Of a stretch of DNA of 64,000 bases, positions 33,265-41,942 are shown one piece after another. The notes below the pieces were generated by a model, which ran no database searches, had not been told where the DNA came from, and was given only the letters and a program-made list of their open reading frames with translations. Within the stretch, counting starts at the first letter, position 1; the number at the start of each line of letters is the position of its first letter. Made by a program: the position numbers and the translations under genes. This DNA is from Peptostreptococcaceae bacterium VA2. GTDB lineage: Bacteria > Bacillota > Clostridia > Peptostreptococcales > Peptostreptococcaceae. The stretch covers positions 744,001 to 808,000 of the forward strand of contig JMMB01000007.1 in assembly GCA_000686145.1 (NCBI GenBank), in the 5' to 3' direction.

Positions 33265-34269
33265 ATGTGCTTAATAATACCAAAGGAATATAAAAACAGT
33301 TTAGGAGTTATACAAACTCAAGAAGCAATAAAAGACCTTAAGGATTTTTTTGAAAATAGATTAGGAGAAACTCTAAAGCTTACAAGAGTATCTTCACCAT
33401 TATTTGTATTACCTGAAAGTGGTACAAATGACGATTTAAATGGAATAGAAAAAGCAGTAAGTTTTCAAGTACCAGACATAGGTAAAAGTGCTGAAATAGT
33501 TCAATCTTTAGCTAAATGGAAGAGAATGGCTTTAAAGAAATATGGTTTTGATATTGGCAAAGGACTATATACAGATATGAATGCTATTAGAAAAGATGAA
33601 GAATTAGATAACATACATTCTATATATGTAGACCAATGGGACTGGGAGCTTACAATAGATAAAGATGATAGAAATTTAGAAACTTTAAAAAGTGTAGTTA
33701 CAAATATATATGAAGTGTTTAAATCAACAGAAGAACACATTAACAATATATATCCAAAAATTAAAAAAATACTTCCAAAGGATATAACTTTTATAACTAG
33801 CCAAGAATTATTAGATATGTATCCAAACTTAACTCCAAAGGAAAGAGAAGATAAAATCGTTAAAGAAAATGGAGCAGTATTCTTAATGCAAATAGGGAAA
33901 GAATTAAGTTGTGGTCAAAAGCATGATGGAAGAAGTCCAGATTATGATGATTGGGAATTAAACGGAGATATACTTTTCTATAACCCTGTATTAGATAATG
34001 TTATAGAGTTATCTTCAATGGGAATAAGAGTAGATGAAGAAAGTTTAGATAGACAATTAAAAGCATCAGGTTGTGATGATAGAAGAACCCTAGATTATCA
34101 CAAAGCCTTATTAAATGGAGAACTTCCATACACTATAGGTGGAGGGATTGGTCAATCAAGAATCTGTATGTATTTCTTAAACAAAGCACATATAGGAGAA
34201 GTTCAAGTTGGAATTTGGCCAAAAGATATGATTGAAAGTTGTAAAAATCACGGAATACACTTACTTTAA
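33265..34269 (+). CDS. asnA: Aspartate-ammonia ligase (asparagine synthetase A)
   Basis: A 334-residue AsnA, the ammonia-using enzyme that makes asparagine from aspartate and ATP. It belongs to the class II aminoacyl-tRNA synthetase-like fold. Typical segments are VSSPLFVLPESGTNDDLNG, VFLMQIGKEL, KHDGRSPDYDDW and the C-terminal GGGIGQSRICMYFL. AAGGAGAG precedes the ATG. The T-box leader upstream ties expression to asparaginyl-tRNA charging. Confidence 0.96.
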   Translation: MCLIIPKEYKNSLGVIQTQEAIKDLKDFFENRLGETLKLTRVSSPLFVLPESGTNDDLNGIEKAVSFQVPDIGKSAEIVQSLAKWKRMALKKYGFDIGKGLYTDMNAIRKDEELDNIHSIYVDQWDWELTIDKDDRNLETLKSVVTNIYEVFKSTEEHINNIYPKIKKILPKDITFITSQELLDMYPNLTPKEREDKIVKENGAVFLMQIGKELSCGQKHDGRSPDYDDWELNGDILFYNPVLDNVIELSSMGIRVDEESLDRQLKASGCDDRRTLDYHKALLNGELPYTIGGGIGQSRICMYFLNKAHIGEVQVGIWPKDMIESCKNHGIHLL

Positions 34270-34349
34270 TTAAAATAACTTTAATATATTTATCAAAGCG
34301 CTCATATAGGTTATAATATACTTTAAGTTAAACTTAAGAGGTGATAAAT

Positions 34350-34745
34350 ATGAAAGATTCAGTGAAGGTAATAGATATTTTGCTAGATAAATTTAAAAAA
34401 GTATTAGTAAGATTTAGAGAAGCTAAATTTGGTTTACTTTTTATTGTAAATATATTTAAATTACCAGATTTCTTTACCGACAGAGATGTAAGCATAATAA
34501 GCAAATTCAAAGTAGGATTTTCTTTAGGGACTGCAATGCTATATATTATATCTGGAATAGATTTCATACCAGAGATGATAGCTGGTGTATTTGGATTTAT
34601 AGATGACATATTCGTACTTATTTGGAGTTTGGGTATTGTTAGCGAAGAAATAGAAAAATATAAAAAAATATTAAAAGAGAATGAAAATACAAATAAAAAT
34701 ATTATAGATGGCGTAAAATTCGACATAAAAGATGAAAATGAATAG
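34350..34745 (+). CDS. DUF1232 (YkvA-like) membrane protein
   Basis: 131 residues from the ATG at 34350; GTG at 34341 is in frame but forms part of the AAGAGGTG ribosome site. The DUF1232 core is GTAMLYIISGIDFIPEMIAG followed by FIDDIFVLIWSLG, with the family's YxxSPxDxIPD-like signature as YIISGIDFIPE. One or two membrane segments are expected. The acidic, Lys/Asn-rich C-terminus is cytosolic or disordered. Function unknown. It has its own terminator. Confidence 0.83.
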   Translation: MKDSVKVIDILLDKFKKVLVRFREAKFGLLFIVNIFKLPDFFTDRDVSIISKFKVGFSLGTAMLYIISGIDFIPEMIAGVFGFIDDIFVLIWSLGIVSEEIEKYKKILKENENTNKNIIDGVKFDIKDENE

Positions 34746-34770
34746 TGATGTTTAATCACTATTTATTTTT
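34741..34770 (+). terminator. Rho-independent terminator
   Basis: AATAGTGAT and ATCACTATT (34741-34749, 34755-34763) then TATTTTT; the left arm overlaps the DUF1232 stop codon. Confidence 0.85.
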
Positions 34771-35019
34771 ATGTTAAATTTGTGTTAAAGGAAATAGAAA
34801 TTCGATTTTTAAAAACAAAAATCGACTATATTTGACATTCTTTTGATAATAAAGAAAGTTGAGAAAATTTAAAAAAATTATTAAAATAATAAATTAAAAA
34901 GGCTCAAAAAAGGTAATAAATAAAGTTTAATCACCAAAGAAGAAAGGAAAACGTTGACGAATTAAGGGGAATACCTTATCATATATTATAACAGACAAAT
35001 ATAACAAGGAGGATTTATC

Positions 35020-36219
35020 ATGAAAAAAATGGGATTAGTTCCAAAGTTGATTATGGGTATCATAGCCGGTATATTAATCGGTAGTTATGCACCAGAGTTA
35101 ATAGTGCAGATTTTAGTAACAGCAAGTTCATTATTCTCATCTTTCTTAAAATTCGTTATACCGTTTATAATTATAGGATTTGTTACAGCTGGTATAGCAG
35201 ATTTAGCAACAGGGGCAGGAAAGTTATTGGGAATAACTACAGGGATAGCTTATGGTTCTACTATAATAGCAGGTTCAATAGCTTATTTAGTAGCATCTAC
35301 AATATTCCCATTATTTATAGATGCAAATGCTGCATCACAAATAGGTGACCCAGAAGCAGGAATGTTAAAAGCAATATTTAGTATACCTTTAGAGCCAATG
35401 GTAGATGTAACAGCTGCAATAGTATTTGCATTTATGTTAGGTCTTGGAATATCAGCTTTAAGAAACAAAGGTAAAGGCGAAACTTTATATGGAATGGCTT
35501 TAGAATTCCAAGAAGTAGTTACAAAGACTTTATCTACAGTAATAATACCTTTATTACCACTATATATAGCAGGAACATTTGCTAATATAACTTTTGCAGG
35601 TCAAGTTTGGGATATATTAGGAGTATTCTGGAAAGTTTACTTAGTAGTAATACCTCTACATTTAATATATCTTGCAGTACAATTTACAGCAGCAGGAGCT
35701 TTCACTGGAAAGAATCCTATAAAGATGTTAAAAAACCAAATACCAGGATATTTAACAGCAGTAGGTACTCAATCTTCAGCAGCGACTATACCTGTTAACG
35801 TTGAATGTGCTAAAAATAATGGAATAAGTAAAGAAATAAGAGAATTCTGTGTACCTTTATGTGCAACAATTCACTTATCAGGAAGTATAATATCAGTTAC
35901 ATCATTTGCTGTTGCAGTACTTATGATGAATGGTATGGATTATGGTTTTGCGACTATGATGCCATTTATATTAATGTTAGGAATAGCAATGGTTGCAGCA
36001 CCAGGAGCACCAGGTGGAGCAATAATGAGTGCACTTCCATTCTTACCAATGGTTGGTATACCATCTGATGGTGGACTTGCAAGTTTAATGATAGCGCTAT
36101 ACTTAACTCAAGATAGTTTTGGAACTGCAGCTAACGTATCAGGGGATAACGCAATCGCAGCAGTTGTTGATCATATAAACAACAAAATGAATAAAAAATC
36201 AAACAAGAAAGCATCTTAG
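35020..36219 (+). CDS. Dicarboxylate/amino acid:cation symporter (DAACS family)
   Basis: 399 residues, about 8 helices plus two re-entrant loops. The serine-rich re-entrant TAVGTQSSAATIPVN, the SGSIISVTSFAVAVLMM helix and the late DSFGTAANVSGDNAIAAVVDH segment with conserved Asp/Asn residues identify the family. Such carriers import glutamate, aspartate, C4-dicarboxylates or serine with Na+ or H+. The substrate cannot be chosen from sequence. AAGGAGG lies before the ATG. The roughly 250 bases upstream hold no gene or riboswitch I recognise. Confidence 0.88.
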   Translation: MKKMGLVPKLIMGIIAGILIGSYAPELIVQILVTASSLFSSFLKFVIPFIIIGFVTAGIADLATGAGKLLGITTGIAYGSTIIAGSIAYLVASTIFPLFIDANAASQIGDPEAGMLKAIFSIPLEPMVDVTAAIVFAFMLGLGISALRNKGKGETLYGMALEFQEVVTKTLSTVIIPLLPLYIAGTFANITFAGQVWDILGVFWKVYLVVIPLHLIYLAVQFTAAGAFTGKNPIKMLKNQIPGYLTAVGTQSSAATIPVNVECAKNNGISKEIREFCVPLCATIHLSGSIISVTSFAVAVLMMNGMDYGFATMMPFILMLGIAMVAAPGAPGGAIMSALPFLPMVGIPSDGGLASLMIALYLTQDSFGTAANVSGDNAIAAVVDHINNKMNKKSNKKAS

Positions 36220-36240
36220 TTAATTAAACTAAAGAAAGAT

Positions 36241-36287
36241 AAAGCCTTTGAGAAAATTAAATTTTTTCAAAGGCTTTTTTTTATTTT
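36241..36287. terminator. Bidirectional terminator
   Basis: An 18-base stem with one mismatch (36241-36258 and 36260-36277, AAAGCCTTTGA side), then eight T. It lies between converging genes. Confidence 0.92.
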
Positions 36288-36301
36288 TTATGTAATTTTT
36301 C

Positions 36302-37378
36302 TTATTTTAAAATAGTATTTAATGATTTTAATAAAAGTTGATTATCCTCAGGTTTTAAAATGCAAACTCTAAAGAAATATTCACCAAGTCCATCAAAAGA
36401 AGAACAATCTCTAATTATGATTTTATGAGGGATTAACTTTTCTCTAACTTTACTTGCAGTTAAAGCTTTTGAAACTATCTCACATAATATAAAGTTACCT
36501 TGACTATCATAAATTTTTAAGTCTTTTAATTTTTTTAGTTCTTTTAATAATAAAGTTCTTTGATTTGTCATTACTTCAACAGTATTATTTATAAAAGCGC
36601 TATCCTTAAACATAACTTCGCCCATCAAAGAAGCTAGAATATTTATATTCCATAAATCTAAATTAGAATTAATACTTTTCTTTACATTTTCATTAGAAAT
36701 TAATCCATATCCAAGTCTAATACCAGGAGTAGAAAAGAACTTAGAAGTACCTCTTATAACAAATAAATTATTGTAGTTATCAACTAACTTAGTAGATGAA
36801 AATTTAGCATTATCAGTAAATTCAATATAAGTTTCGTCGACCATAACAAAAGCATTAGTGCTTTTTAATAATAATTTAATTTCAGTATTTGTAAAAGTAA
36901 ATCCAGTTGGATTACTAGGATTACATATTATTATTAATTGGTAATTGTTTTTATTAACAGTATTAATAAGGTCAGCTACATCAATTTTAAAATTGTTTTC
37001 TGGTTTAGAATAATATTTATCTATCTTACAATTTATTTTGCTTAATTCCTTTTCGTATTCAGAATAAGCTGGAGAAAGTAAAAGTGCATTAGTAGGATTA
37101 ATAGTTTTTATAAAAGAAGAAATTAATTCTGTAGCACCGCTTCCTAAGATTATATTTTGCTGTAGGCAATTACAGTAATTAGATATAGAATTTTTTAAAT
37201 TTATGTAATTAGGGTCAGGGTATATAGATACTTGATCTATGTTATTAATAACAGTTTCTTTGGCAAGCGTAGATGCTCCAAATGGATTTATATTAGAACT
37301 AAAATCTAAAAACTCATCTTTAGAAAAACCATATTTCTTAGATAAGTCATATAAATTAGCGCCATGATTTATGCTCAT
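36302..37378 (-). CDS. PLP-dependent aminotransferase, threonine-phosphate decarboxylase (CobD)-like
   Basis: A fold-type I aminotransferase of 358 residues: NHGANLYDLSKKYG and LDFSSNINPFG at the N-terminus, as in CobD, then IICNPSNPTG, FVMVDETYIEF and the PLP lysine in RGTSKFFSTPGIRLGYG. CobD makes aminopropanol phosphate for cobalamin; close relatives are histidinol-phosphate aminotransferases (HisC). The HGAN and DFSSNINP segments favour CobD. No other cobalamin or histidine gene is near, so the pathway is not confirmed. GAGGAGG precedes the ATG on the minus strand. Confidence 0.78.
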   Translation of the reverse strand: MSINHGANLYDLSKKYGFSKDEFLDFSSNINPFGASTLAKETVINNIDQVSIYPDPNYINLKNSISNYCNCLQQNIILGSGATELISSFIKTINPTNALLLSPAYSEYEKELSKINCKIDKYYSKPENNFKIDVADLINTVNKNNYQLIIICNPSNPTGFTFTNTEIKLLLKSTNAFVMVDETYIEFTDNAKFSSTKLVDNYNNLFVIRGTSKFFSTPGIRLGYGLISNENVKKSINSNLDLWNINILASLMGEVMFKDSAFINNTVEVMTNQRTLLLKELKKLKDLKIYDSQGNFILCEIVSKALTASKVREKLIPHKIIIRDCSSFDGLGEYFFRVCILKPEDNQLLLKSLNTILK

Positions 37379-37745
37379 AAAGCTACCTCCTCAATTAGTT
37401 TGTATACTTAGATTATAATACAAATAAATTTTTGTTGATAGTTTATTTATAGGTATATTATATCAACTTTAGGCAATCTATAAATATGTATAACCATATA
37501 CATATTACTTTTGTATTTAGATATTATAGATTTTTTATTAGAACTTATGATATAAAATATAAACTATTAATAAATTATATTTTTTATAAAGAATAAGTTG
37601 ATTTATGGGTAAAATAAAATTAAATAAATTAAATATTATCAATATAAACGAATTATTTTTAAAAAATTAATAAAAACATTCTAATATTTCAAGTTCTATG
37701 TTATACTGTCTTTATAATAATATACGTAAAATTAGGAGGATTCAT
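37379..37745. other. A+T-rich divergent region before hpt, with nested inverted repeats
   Basis: No gene is seen. AATATGTATA and TATACATATT (37483-37492, 37497-37506) pair around ACCA. An outer AATCTATAA-TTATAGATT pair (37475-37483, 37524-37532) ends in six T on the plus strand. This could be a terminator for a short transcript or an operator; base composition makes chance pairing likely. No purine riboswitch core is visible. Confidence 0.35.
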
Positions 37746-38270
37746 ATGTTCAAAGTTACAGAAGTGATGATATCTGAAGAACAATTGGCAGCAAAAGTAA
37801 GTGAGCTAGCTAAGCAAATAGAAAAAGATTTTCAAGGTGAAGAATTATTAGTAGTAGGTATACTTAAAGGGGCAAGTGTATTTGTTGCTGATTTAATAAG
37901 AAAAATAAACTTAGATGTTAATATAGATTTTATGAGTGTTTCAAGCTATGGAAATAGTACAGAAAGCTCAGGTGTTGTAAAGATACTAAAAGACTTAGAT
38001 GTTAATATAGAAGGAAAAAATGTATTAATAGTTGAAGATATAATAGATTCAGGGTTAACTTTAAGCAATTTAGTTGCAGCACTTGAAACTAGAAACCCTA
38101 AGTCATTAAAATTATGTACGCTATTAGACAAACCACAAAGAAGAAAAGCAAATATATTTGTTGACTATGTAGGATTTGTTATAGAAGACAAATTTATAGT
38201 TGGATATGGAATTGACTGGGCAGAAAAATATAGAAACTTACCTTACATAGGTATAGTAGGAGAAGAATAG
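37746..38270 (+). CDS. hpt: Hypoxanthine phosphoribosyltransferase
   Basis: 174 residues from the ATG at 37746, 8 bases after TAGGAGG; an ATG at 37698 is in frame but has no ribosome site. The PRPP-binding motif VLIVEDIIDSGLTLS (about 93-107), the flexible-loop SSYGNSTESSG and DKPQRR with VGYGIDW identify the Hpt family. It salvages hypoxanthine and guanine to nucleotides. It is transcribed alone and ends in a strong terminator. Confidence 0.95.
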   Translation: MFKVTEVMISEEQLAAKVSELAKQIEKDFQGEELLVVGILKGASVFVADLIRKINLDVNIDFMSVSSYGNSTESSGVVKILKDLDVNIEGKNVLIVEDIIDSGLTLSNLVAALETRNPKSLKLCTLLDKPQRRKANIFVDYVGFVIEDKFIVGYGIDWAEKYRNLPYIGIVGEE

Positions 38271-38295
38271 ATTTAAATTTAAAAATATAATCTCT

Positions 38296-38327
38296 AAAAG
38301 CGCTAATTTAATGATTAGCGCTTTTTT
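38296..38327 (+). terminator. Rho-independent terminator after hpt
   Basis: AAAAGCGCTAAT and ATTAGCGCTTTT pair around a six-base loop, followed by T. Confidence 0.93.
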
Positions 38328-38344
38328 AATTACAAGGATATTAT

Positions 38345-39700
38345 AATACTTTAAAATCTGTGGAGAACTTGTGTATAATAGTGATATGAGTAGATGTAGA
38401 AAATATAAAAGTGACAAAATCATAAATGAAATACTTAGGAATCACTTCGAAGAATTCAGAGAAAAGAAGTGGAATAGAGTTAGAAAAGAAATGCGTGAGC
38501 ATATAATTGATATAGTAGAAAGAACTTTAAATTGCGGAAATATAGAGAAGGGATATATTAAGCATAAATGTCTTGAATGTAATGAAGAGTATATTCATGG
38601 ATTCACATGTAAAAGTAAGTTTTGTAGTAAATGTGGAAGGTTATATTCTTTGAAATTGTCAGATAAACAAGTTAATAATATGCTAAATGTAACGCATAGA
38701 CATGCTGTATTTACAATACCTGAAGAACTAAGGAATTATTTATATCAAAAGCGACAGCTATTAAAGGAATTGCAAGATGCAGTATATGGAGTAGTATCAA
38801 ATTACTATCAAAATAAAGTGAAAGGAAGTCATGAGGTAGGCTTAATAGCAGTAGTTCATACTTTTGGTTCGGATTTGAAATGGAACCCACATATACATGC
38901 ATTATTTACTGAAGGTGGGATAGATAAAAATAATAAGTGGTTTAAGAAAGTATCTCATATACCATATAAGTATTTGAGGAAGTCTTGGCAAAAACTACTT
39001 TTAGATATAATAAAAAAGAATTTTCCGGATATAAGAACTAAAAGATTAATTAATAAACTATATAGAACACATAAAGAAGGATTTTATGTAAATGCAGAAA
39101 GAGATTTAACTAATATAAAACAGGCTTCAAAATATATAGGAAGATATTTATCAAGGCCAGCTATCGCTGAATATAGAATAACTAATTATGATGGAAAAAC
39201 AGTTACATTTCGATATGAAAATAAGAAACCTAAAGAAAAAGTAACTGTAACTATAGATGTCTTAGAATTTATAGGTAAATTAACACAACATATACACCCG
39301 AAGGGTTTTAGGGTCGTAAGACGATATGGATTGTATTCTAGGATTAAAAATAAACTAAGCATAGAAATAATAAAATTATACAATTTCATGAAGCAAAGAA
39401 ATATATATGAGATAATTGAAAAAAATAATGCAAGGAAAATGAGTTTTAAAGAACGATTAATAGAAACATTTGGAGTAAATCCATTTAAGTGTACAACTTG
39501 TGGCGCAGATATGGTTTTATGGGAAGTTTGGCATCATAAATATGGAGTTATATATGATGCATTAGACAAATCAAATTATACAATAGTGGTAGATGATGAT
39601 ACAGGAAAAAAAGAAATTGAGGAATATATAATTGAGCAATTAGAATTGTTTTAAAATGGCTATAAGAAATAAGCGATAGCCTAGCTTTGCTATACTCAAA
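38345..39700 (+). mobile_element. IS91-type element (approximate limits)
   Basis: IS91 elements lack long terminal inverted repeats and target duplications, so edges are not certain. A small hairpin GGCTAT-ATAGCC (39658-39663, 39676-39681) just after the transposase stop may be the terminal structure. The left edge lies between the hpt terminator and the transposase start. Confidence 0.45.
38371..39654 (+). CDS. IS91-family HUH transposase (Y1/Y2 type)
   Basis: 427 residues. An N-terminal zinc-binding part (Cys67, Cys70, Cys80, Cys85, Cys88) leads to a Y2_Tnp (PF04986) catalytic domain. The metal-binding HUH motif is His174-Ile-His176 in WNPHIHALFTEGG; two candidate nucleophile tyrosines, Tyr255 and Tyr259, lie in SKYIGRY as expected for IS91. 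A second CxxC pair (KCTTCGADM) is near the end. It nicks DNA for rolling-circle transposition. The start may be GTG at 38371 (close to GGAGA) or ATG at 38386. It appears intact. Confidence 0.87.
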   Translation: MYNSDMSRCRKYKSDKIINEILRNHFEEFREKKWNRVRKEMREHIIDIVERTLNCGNIEKGYIKHKCLECNEEYIHGFTCKSKFCSKCGRLYSLKLSDKQVNNMLNVTHRHAVFTIPEELRNYLYQKRQLLKELQDAVYGVVSNYYQNKVKGSHEVGLIAVVHTFGSDLKWNPHIHALFTEGGIDKNNKWFKKVSHIPYKYLRKSWQKLLLDIIKKNFPDIRTKRLINKLYRTHKEGFYVNAERDLTNIKQASKYIGRYLSRPAIAEYRITNYDGKTVTFRYENKKPKEKVTVTIDVLEFIGKLTQHIHPKGFRVVRRYGLYSRIKNKLSIEIIKLYNFMKQRNIYEIIEKNNARKMSFKERLIETFGVNPFKCTTCGADMVLWEVWHHKYGVIYDALDKSNYTIVVDDDTGKKEIEEYIIEQLELF

Positions 39701-39754
39701 TATACAAATAGTGTATAATTACTAATAATAAAATAGTAACTAGGAGATATGAAA

Positions 39755-39976
39755 ATGTTAAAAGAATTAGATGAAATGAGTATAGGACAAAAATTGTACG
39801 AATATGAGTGTAAGGCTTGTGGCTTTGAAAAAGGTATACCAGAATTCTTAATAGATGAGTTTAGGCAAGACTTAATATTTGGAGCGGTAGCTACGCTGGA
39901 AGAGGAATTTATACCAAAATTAGTTTGTCCAAACTGTCGATCTAAGTTTGAATACAAAAAAACTGACAACCGTTAG
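39755..39976 (+). CDS. Small zinc-ribbon protein
   Basis: 73 residues with two CxxC pairs, YECKACGFEKG and LVCPNCRSKFEYKK, forming one zinc ribbon around a hydrophobic centre. Function unknown; such proteins can be regulators or adaptors. ATG at 39749 lies too close to TAGGAGA (39741-39747), whereas ATG at 39755 is 7 bases after it. Its terminator is split by the IS3-family element downstream. Its upstream neighbour is the IS91-type element, so its original operon may have been cut off. Confidence 0.7.
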   Translation: MLKELDEMSIGQKLYEYECKACGFEKGIPEFLIDEFRQDLIFGAVATLEEEFIPKLVCPNCRSKFEYKKTDNR

Positions 39977-40000
39977 GTGTCAGTTAAGGTGACCTATTTA

Positions 40001-40040
40001 TGATATGCTCCCTTTATAGTAGACAGTTAAAATAATAAAA
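40001..40040 (+). repeat. Left terminal inverted repeat of the IS3-family element
   Basis: It aligns with the reverse complement of 41638-41677. The best-conserved block is AGTAGACAGT at 40018-40027. Confidence 0.8.
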
Positions 40041-40068
40041 ACTGTTACTATGGAGGGAGTATATTTTT

Positions 40069-40755
40069 ATGTCAAGAAAACCTAAAATTGATTTAGAAAT
40101 AAAAATCAAATCAGTTGAAATGTATCTAAAAGGCGAAAAAGGTCCAGCTGCTATCTATAAAATGCTTGGTATTGGTAAAACAACATTTAGAAATTGGGTT
40201 TACAAATATAAGATGTATGGAGCCGAAGGGCTTAAGGCACCATCTAGAAATACATTCTATTCAAATAAAACTAAGATACTTGCTATTAATGATTATCTTT
40301 CTGGTAAAGGATCCATGGATGATATATGCCGCAAATATAGTATTTTGTCTATGAGTTCACTCCAAGATTGGATTATGAAGTATAATAATAATCATAATAT
40401 AAATAAATCTCATAACGCAAAAGAGGATGGAATTATGATTAAAGGTAGAAAAACAACGTATAATGAACGAATTGAAATAGTAGCATTTTGTATTGAAAAT
40501 AATGATAATTACCAATTAACTTCAGATAAATATAAAGTTTCATATCAACAAGTTTATACTTGGGTTAGAAAGTATAAAGAAAATGGGTTCGAAGCACTTA
40601 TTGATAATCGTGGTAAGTCTAAAAATATAGAAGAAATGAGTGAAAAAGAAAAGTTCGGATTAGAGATAAAACTACTTAAAGCTCAAAATAAACGCTTGGA
40701 AATGGAAAATAATTTCTTAAAAAAGTTGGAGGAGATAGAAAGGAGGAGAAGTTAA
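40069..40755 (+). CDS. IS3-family OrfA (DNA-binding)
   Basis: 228 residues with two helix-turn-helix regions (about 10-55 with PAAIYKMLGIGKTTFRNWV, and about 125-180 with YKVSYQQVYTWVRKY). It ends in a leucine-rich coiled coil (KLLKAQNKRLEMENNFLKKL). Two-HTH OrfA is typical of the IS150 group. It binds the element ends. The slippery sequence A AAA AAG at 40719-40725 lies inside its 3' end, so ribosomes can shift to the orfB frame and make the fused transposase. Confidence 0.92.
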   Translation: MSRKPKIDLEIKIKSVEMYLKGEKGPAAIYKMLGIGKTTFRNWVYKYKMYGAEGLKAPSRNTFYSNKTKILAINDYLSGKGSMDDICRKYSILSMSSLQDWIMKYNNNHNINKSHNAKEDGIMIKGRKTTYNERIEIVAFCIENNDNYQLTSDKYKVSYQQVYTWVRKYKENGFEALIDNRGKSKNIEEMSEKEKFGLEIKLLKAQNKRLEMENNFLKKLEEIERRRS

Positions 40756-41636
40756 ATAATATTAAGAAAAAGACTATATATATTGGAATAAAGGAACTAA
40801 GTCAAGAGGGTTATTCAATATTAGCACTATGTAATTTAGCTGGTATTTCTCGCTCTTCATATTATAAATGGCTAAATAGAGTTGAAACAAATACAGATAA
40901 GGAAAATATAGTTATTCTTGAGGAAATAACTAAAATTTATGAAGAAGTAAATGGAATTTATGGATATAGACGTATGACTATGAATTTTAATAAAACCTTA
41001 TGCAATAAATTCAATCATAAAAGAATATATCGTCTAATGAAGTCTGCTAATTTACAAGCTGTGATTCGTAGGAAAAGAAAGAGATACATTCAAAGTACAC
41101 CACAAATAACCGCTGAAAATATATTAAATAGGAAATTTAGTGAGGCTACGCCTAATAAGAAATGGTTAACAGATGTAACTGAATTCAAGTTAACTAATGG
41201 GACAAAAGCTTATTTAAGCGGAATATTAGATTTAGGTGATAATAGCATAGTTTCATATGTATTAGGAAAATCAAATAACAATCAATTGGTATTTGATACA
41301 TTTGATTTAGCTATTAAGAATAACCCTACGTCGAAGCCATTATTTCATAGTGATCGCGGATTTCAATATACAAGTAAGTCTTTTAAGTTAAAACTTGATA
41401 GTATATCTGCAATTCAAAGTATGTCACGAGTTGGAAGATGTATAGATAATGGGCCAATGGAAGGTTTTTTTGGCATTATTAAGTCAGAAATGTACTATTT
41501 GAAAAAATTTCATACTTTTGATGAGTTAAAATTAGCAATTGATGATTATATAGAATTTTACAATAATAAAAGATTACAGAAAAAACTAAAAGGCCTGACT
41601 CCGATGGAATATCGAAATCAGACCTTAGCTGCTTAA
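40713..41636 (+). CDS. IS3-family OrfB, DDE integrase part of the transposase
   Basis: The frame is open from 40713, with no good independent start before ATG 40974, so it is expressed by -1 frameshift at 40719-40725 as OrfAB. An HTH_21-like region (SRSSYYKWLNRV) is followed by the rve integrase core: TDVTEF (first Asp), FHSDRGFQYTSK (second Asp) and GPMEGFFGIIKSEMYY (Glu). It cuts and joins the element ends. All three acidic residues are present, so it may be active. Confidence 0.9.
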   Translation, partial: FLKKVGGDRKEEKLNNIKKKTIYIGIKELSQEGYSILALCNLAGISRSSYYKWLNRVETNTDKENIVILEEITKIYEEVNGIYGYRRMTMNFNKTLCNKFNHKRIYRLMKSANLQAVIRRKRKRYIQSTPQITAENILNRKFSEATPNKKWLTDVTEFKLTNGTKAYLSGILDLGDNSIVSYVLGKSNNNQLVFDTFDLAIKNNPTSKPLFHSDRGFQYTSKSFKLKLDSISAIQSMSRVGRCIDNGPMEGFFGIIKSEMYYLKKFHTFDELKLAIDDYIEFYNNKRLQKKLKGLTPMEYRNQTLAA

Positions 41637-41637
41637 C

Positions 41638-41677
41638 TTTTATTTTTTATACTGTCTACTTGACAGGGTGCAGTTCA
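41638..41677 (-). repeat. Right terminal inverted repeat of the IS3-family element
   Basis: Its reverse complement begins TGAACTGCACCCTG and aligns with the left end at 40001-40040. Confidence 0.8.
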
Positions 41678-41696
41678 TTATAGGTCATTTTTTAAT

Positions 41697-41942
41697 CCTA
41701 TACTTATAATTGTATGTAACCAAACGACAAAATTGTATTGAATATATTTTTGGGATTGACTTCTATTATAGAATTTGATTCTTCTATTTTATTGGTGTTT
41801 ATAAGCGTCTGAAAGTTAAAAAATGAGCATGGTATCCTTTTGCATAAGTTCGAGACAACCCGTATTTATTATTTGAAATCCATTGTCCCTTGCGTAATTT
41901 GGCTTAGTTATAACAAGGATTGGGTATTTAGTTCAAGTTAAC
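41697..41942. promoter_or_regulatory. Gene-free stretch with an HxlR-type operator-like site
   Basis: No gene is seen. GGTATCCTTTTGCATA at 41831-41846 shares 14 of 16 bases with AGTATCCTTTTGTATA at 59493-59508, which lies beside the other HxlR gene. A minus-strand open run of about 35 codons (about 41712-41815) might be a gene remnant but is unsupported. Confidence 0.35.

Larger units (their letters stand above)
40001..41677 (+). mobile_element. Complete IS3-family insertion sequence, IS150 type (1,677 bp)
   Basis: Imperfect terminal inverted repeats begin TGATATGCTCCC (left, 40001) and TGAACTGCACCC (right, read inward from 41677), then both continue into AGTAGACAGT and A/T-rich sequence to about 40 bases. 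A 3-base target duplication TTA flanks it (39998-40000 and 41678-41680). Inside are orfA and orfB with a -1 frameshift signal. All parts needed for activity seem present. Confidence 0.88.
39985..41696 (+). terminator. Terminator of the zinc-ribbon gene, interrupted by an insertion sequence
   Basis: Removing bases 40001-41680 (element plus one target copy) rejoins TGACCTAT (39990-39997), a short TT/TTA loop and ATAGGTCA with a following T run (41680-41693). This makes a clean Rho-independent hairpin. The element sits in its loop. A second small hairpin (AACTGACA and TGTCAGTT, 39961-39984) precedes it and may still end transcription. Confidence 0.75.

Noticed and set aside
34334-34759. A 141-codon minus-strand frame opposite the DUF1232 gene
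   Set aside because: It is the mirror of a well-supported gene with family motifs and a ribosome site, and its own sequence is low-complexity Ser/Ile/Phe.
37475-37536. Purine riboswitch upstream of hpt
   Set aside because: No conserved purine-aptamer core; only A+T-rich inverted repeats.
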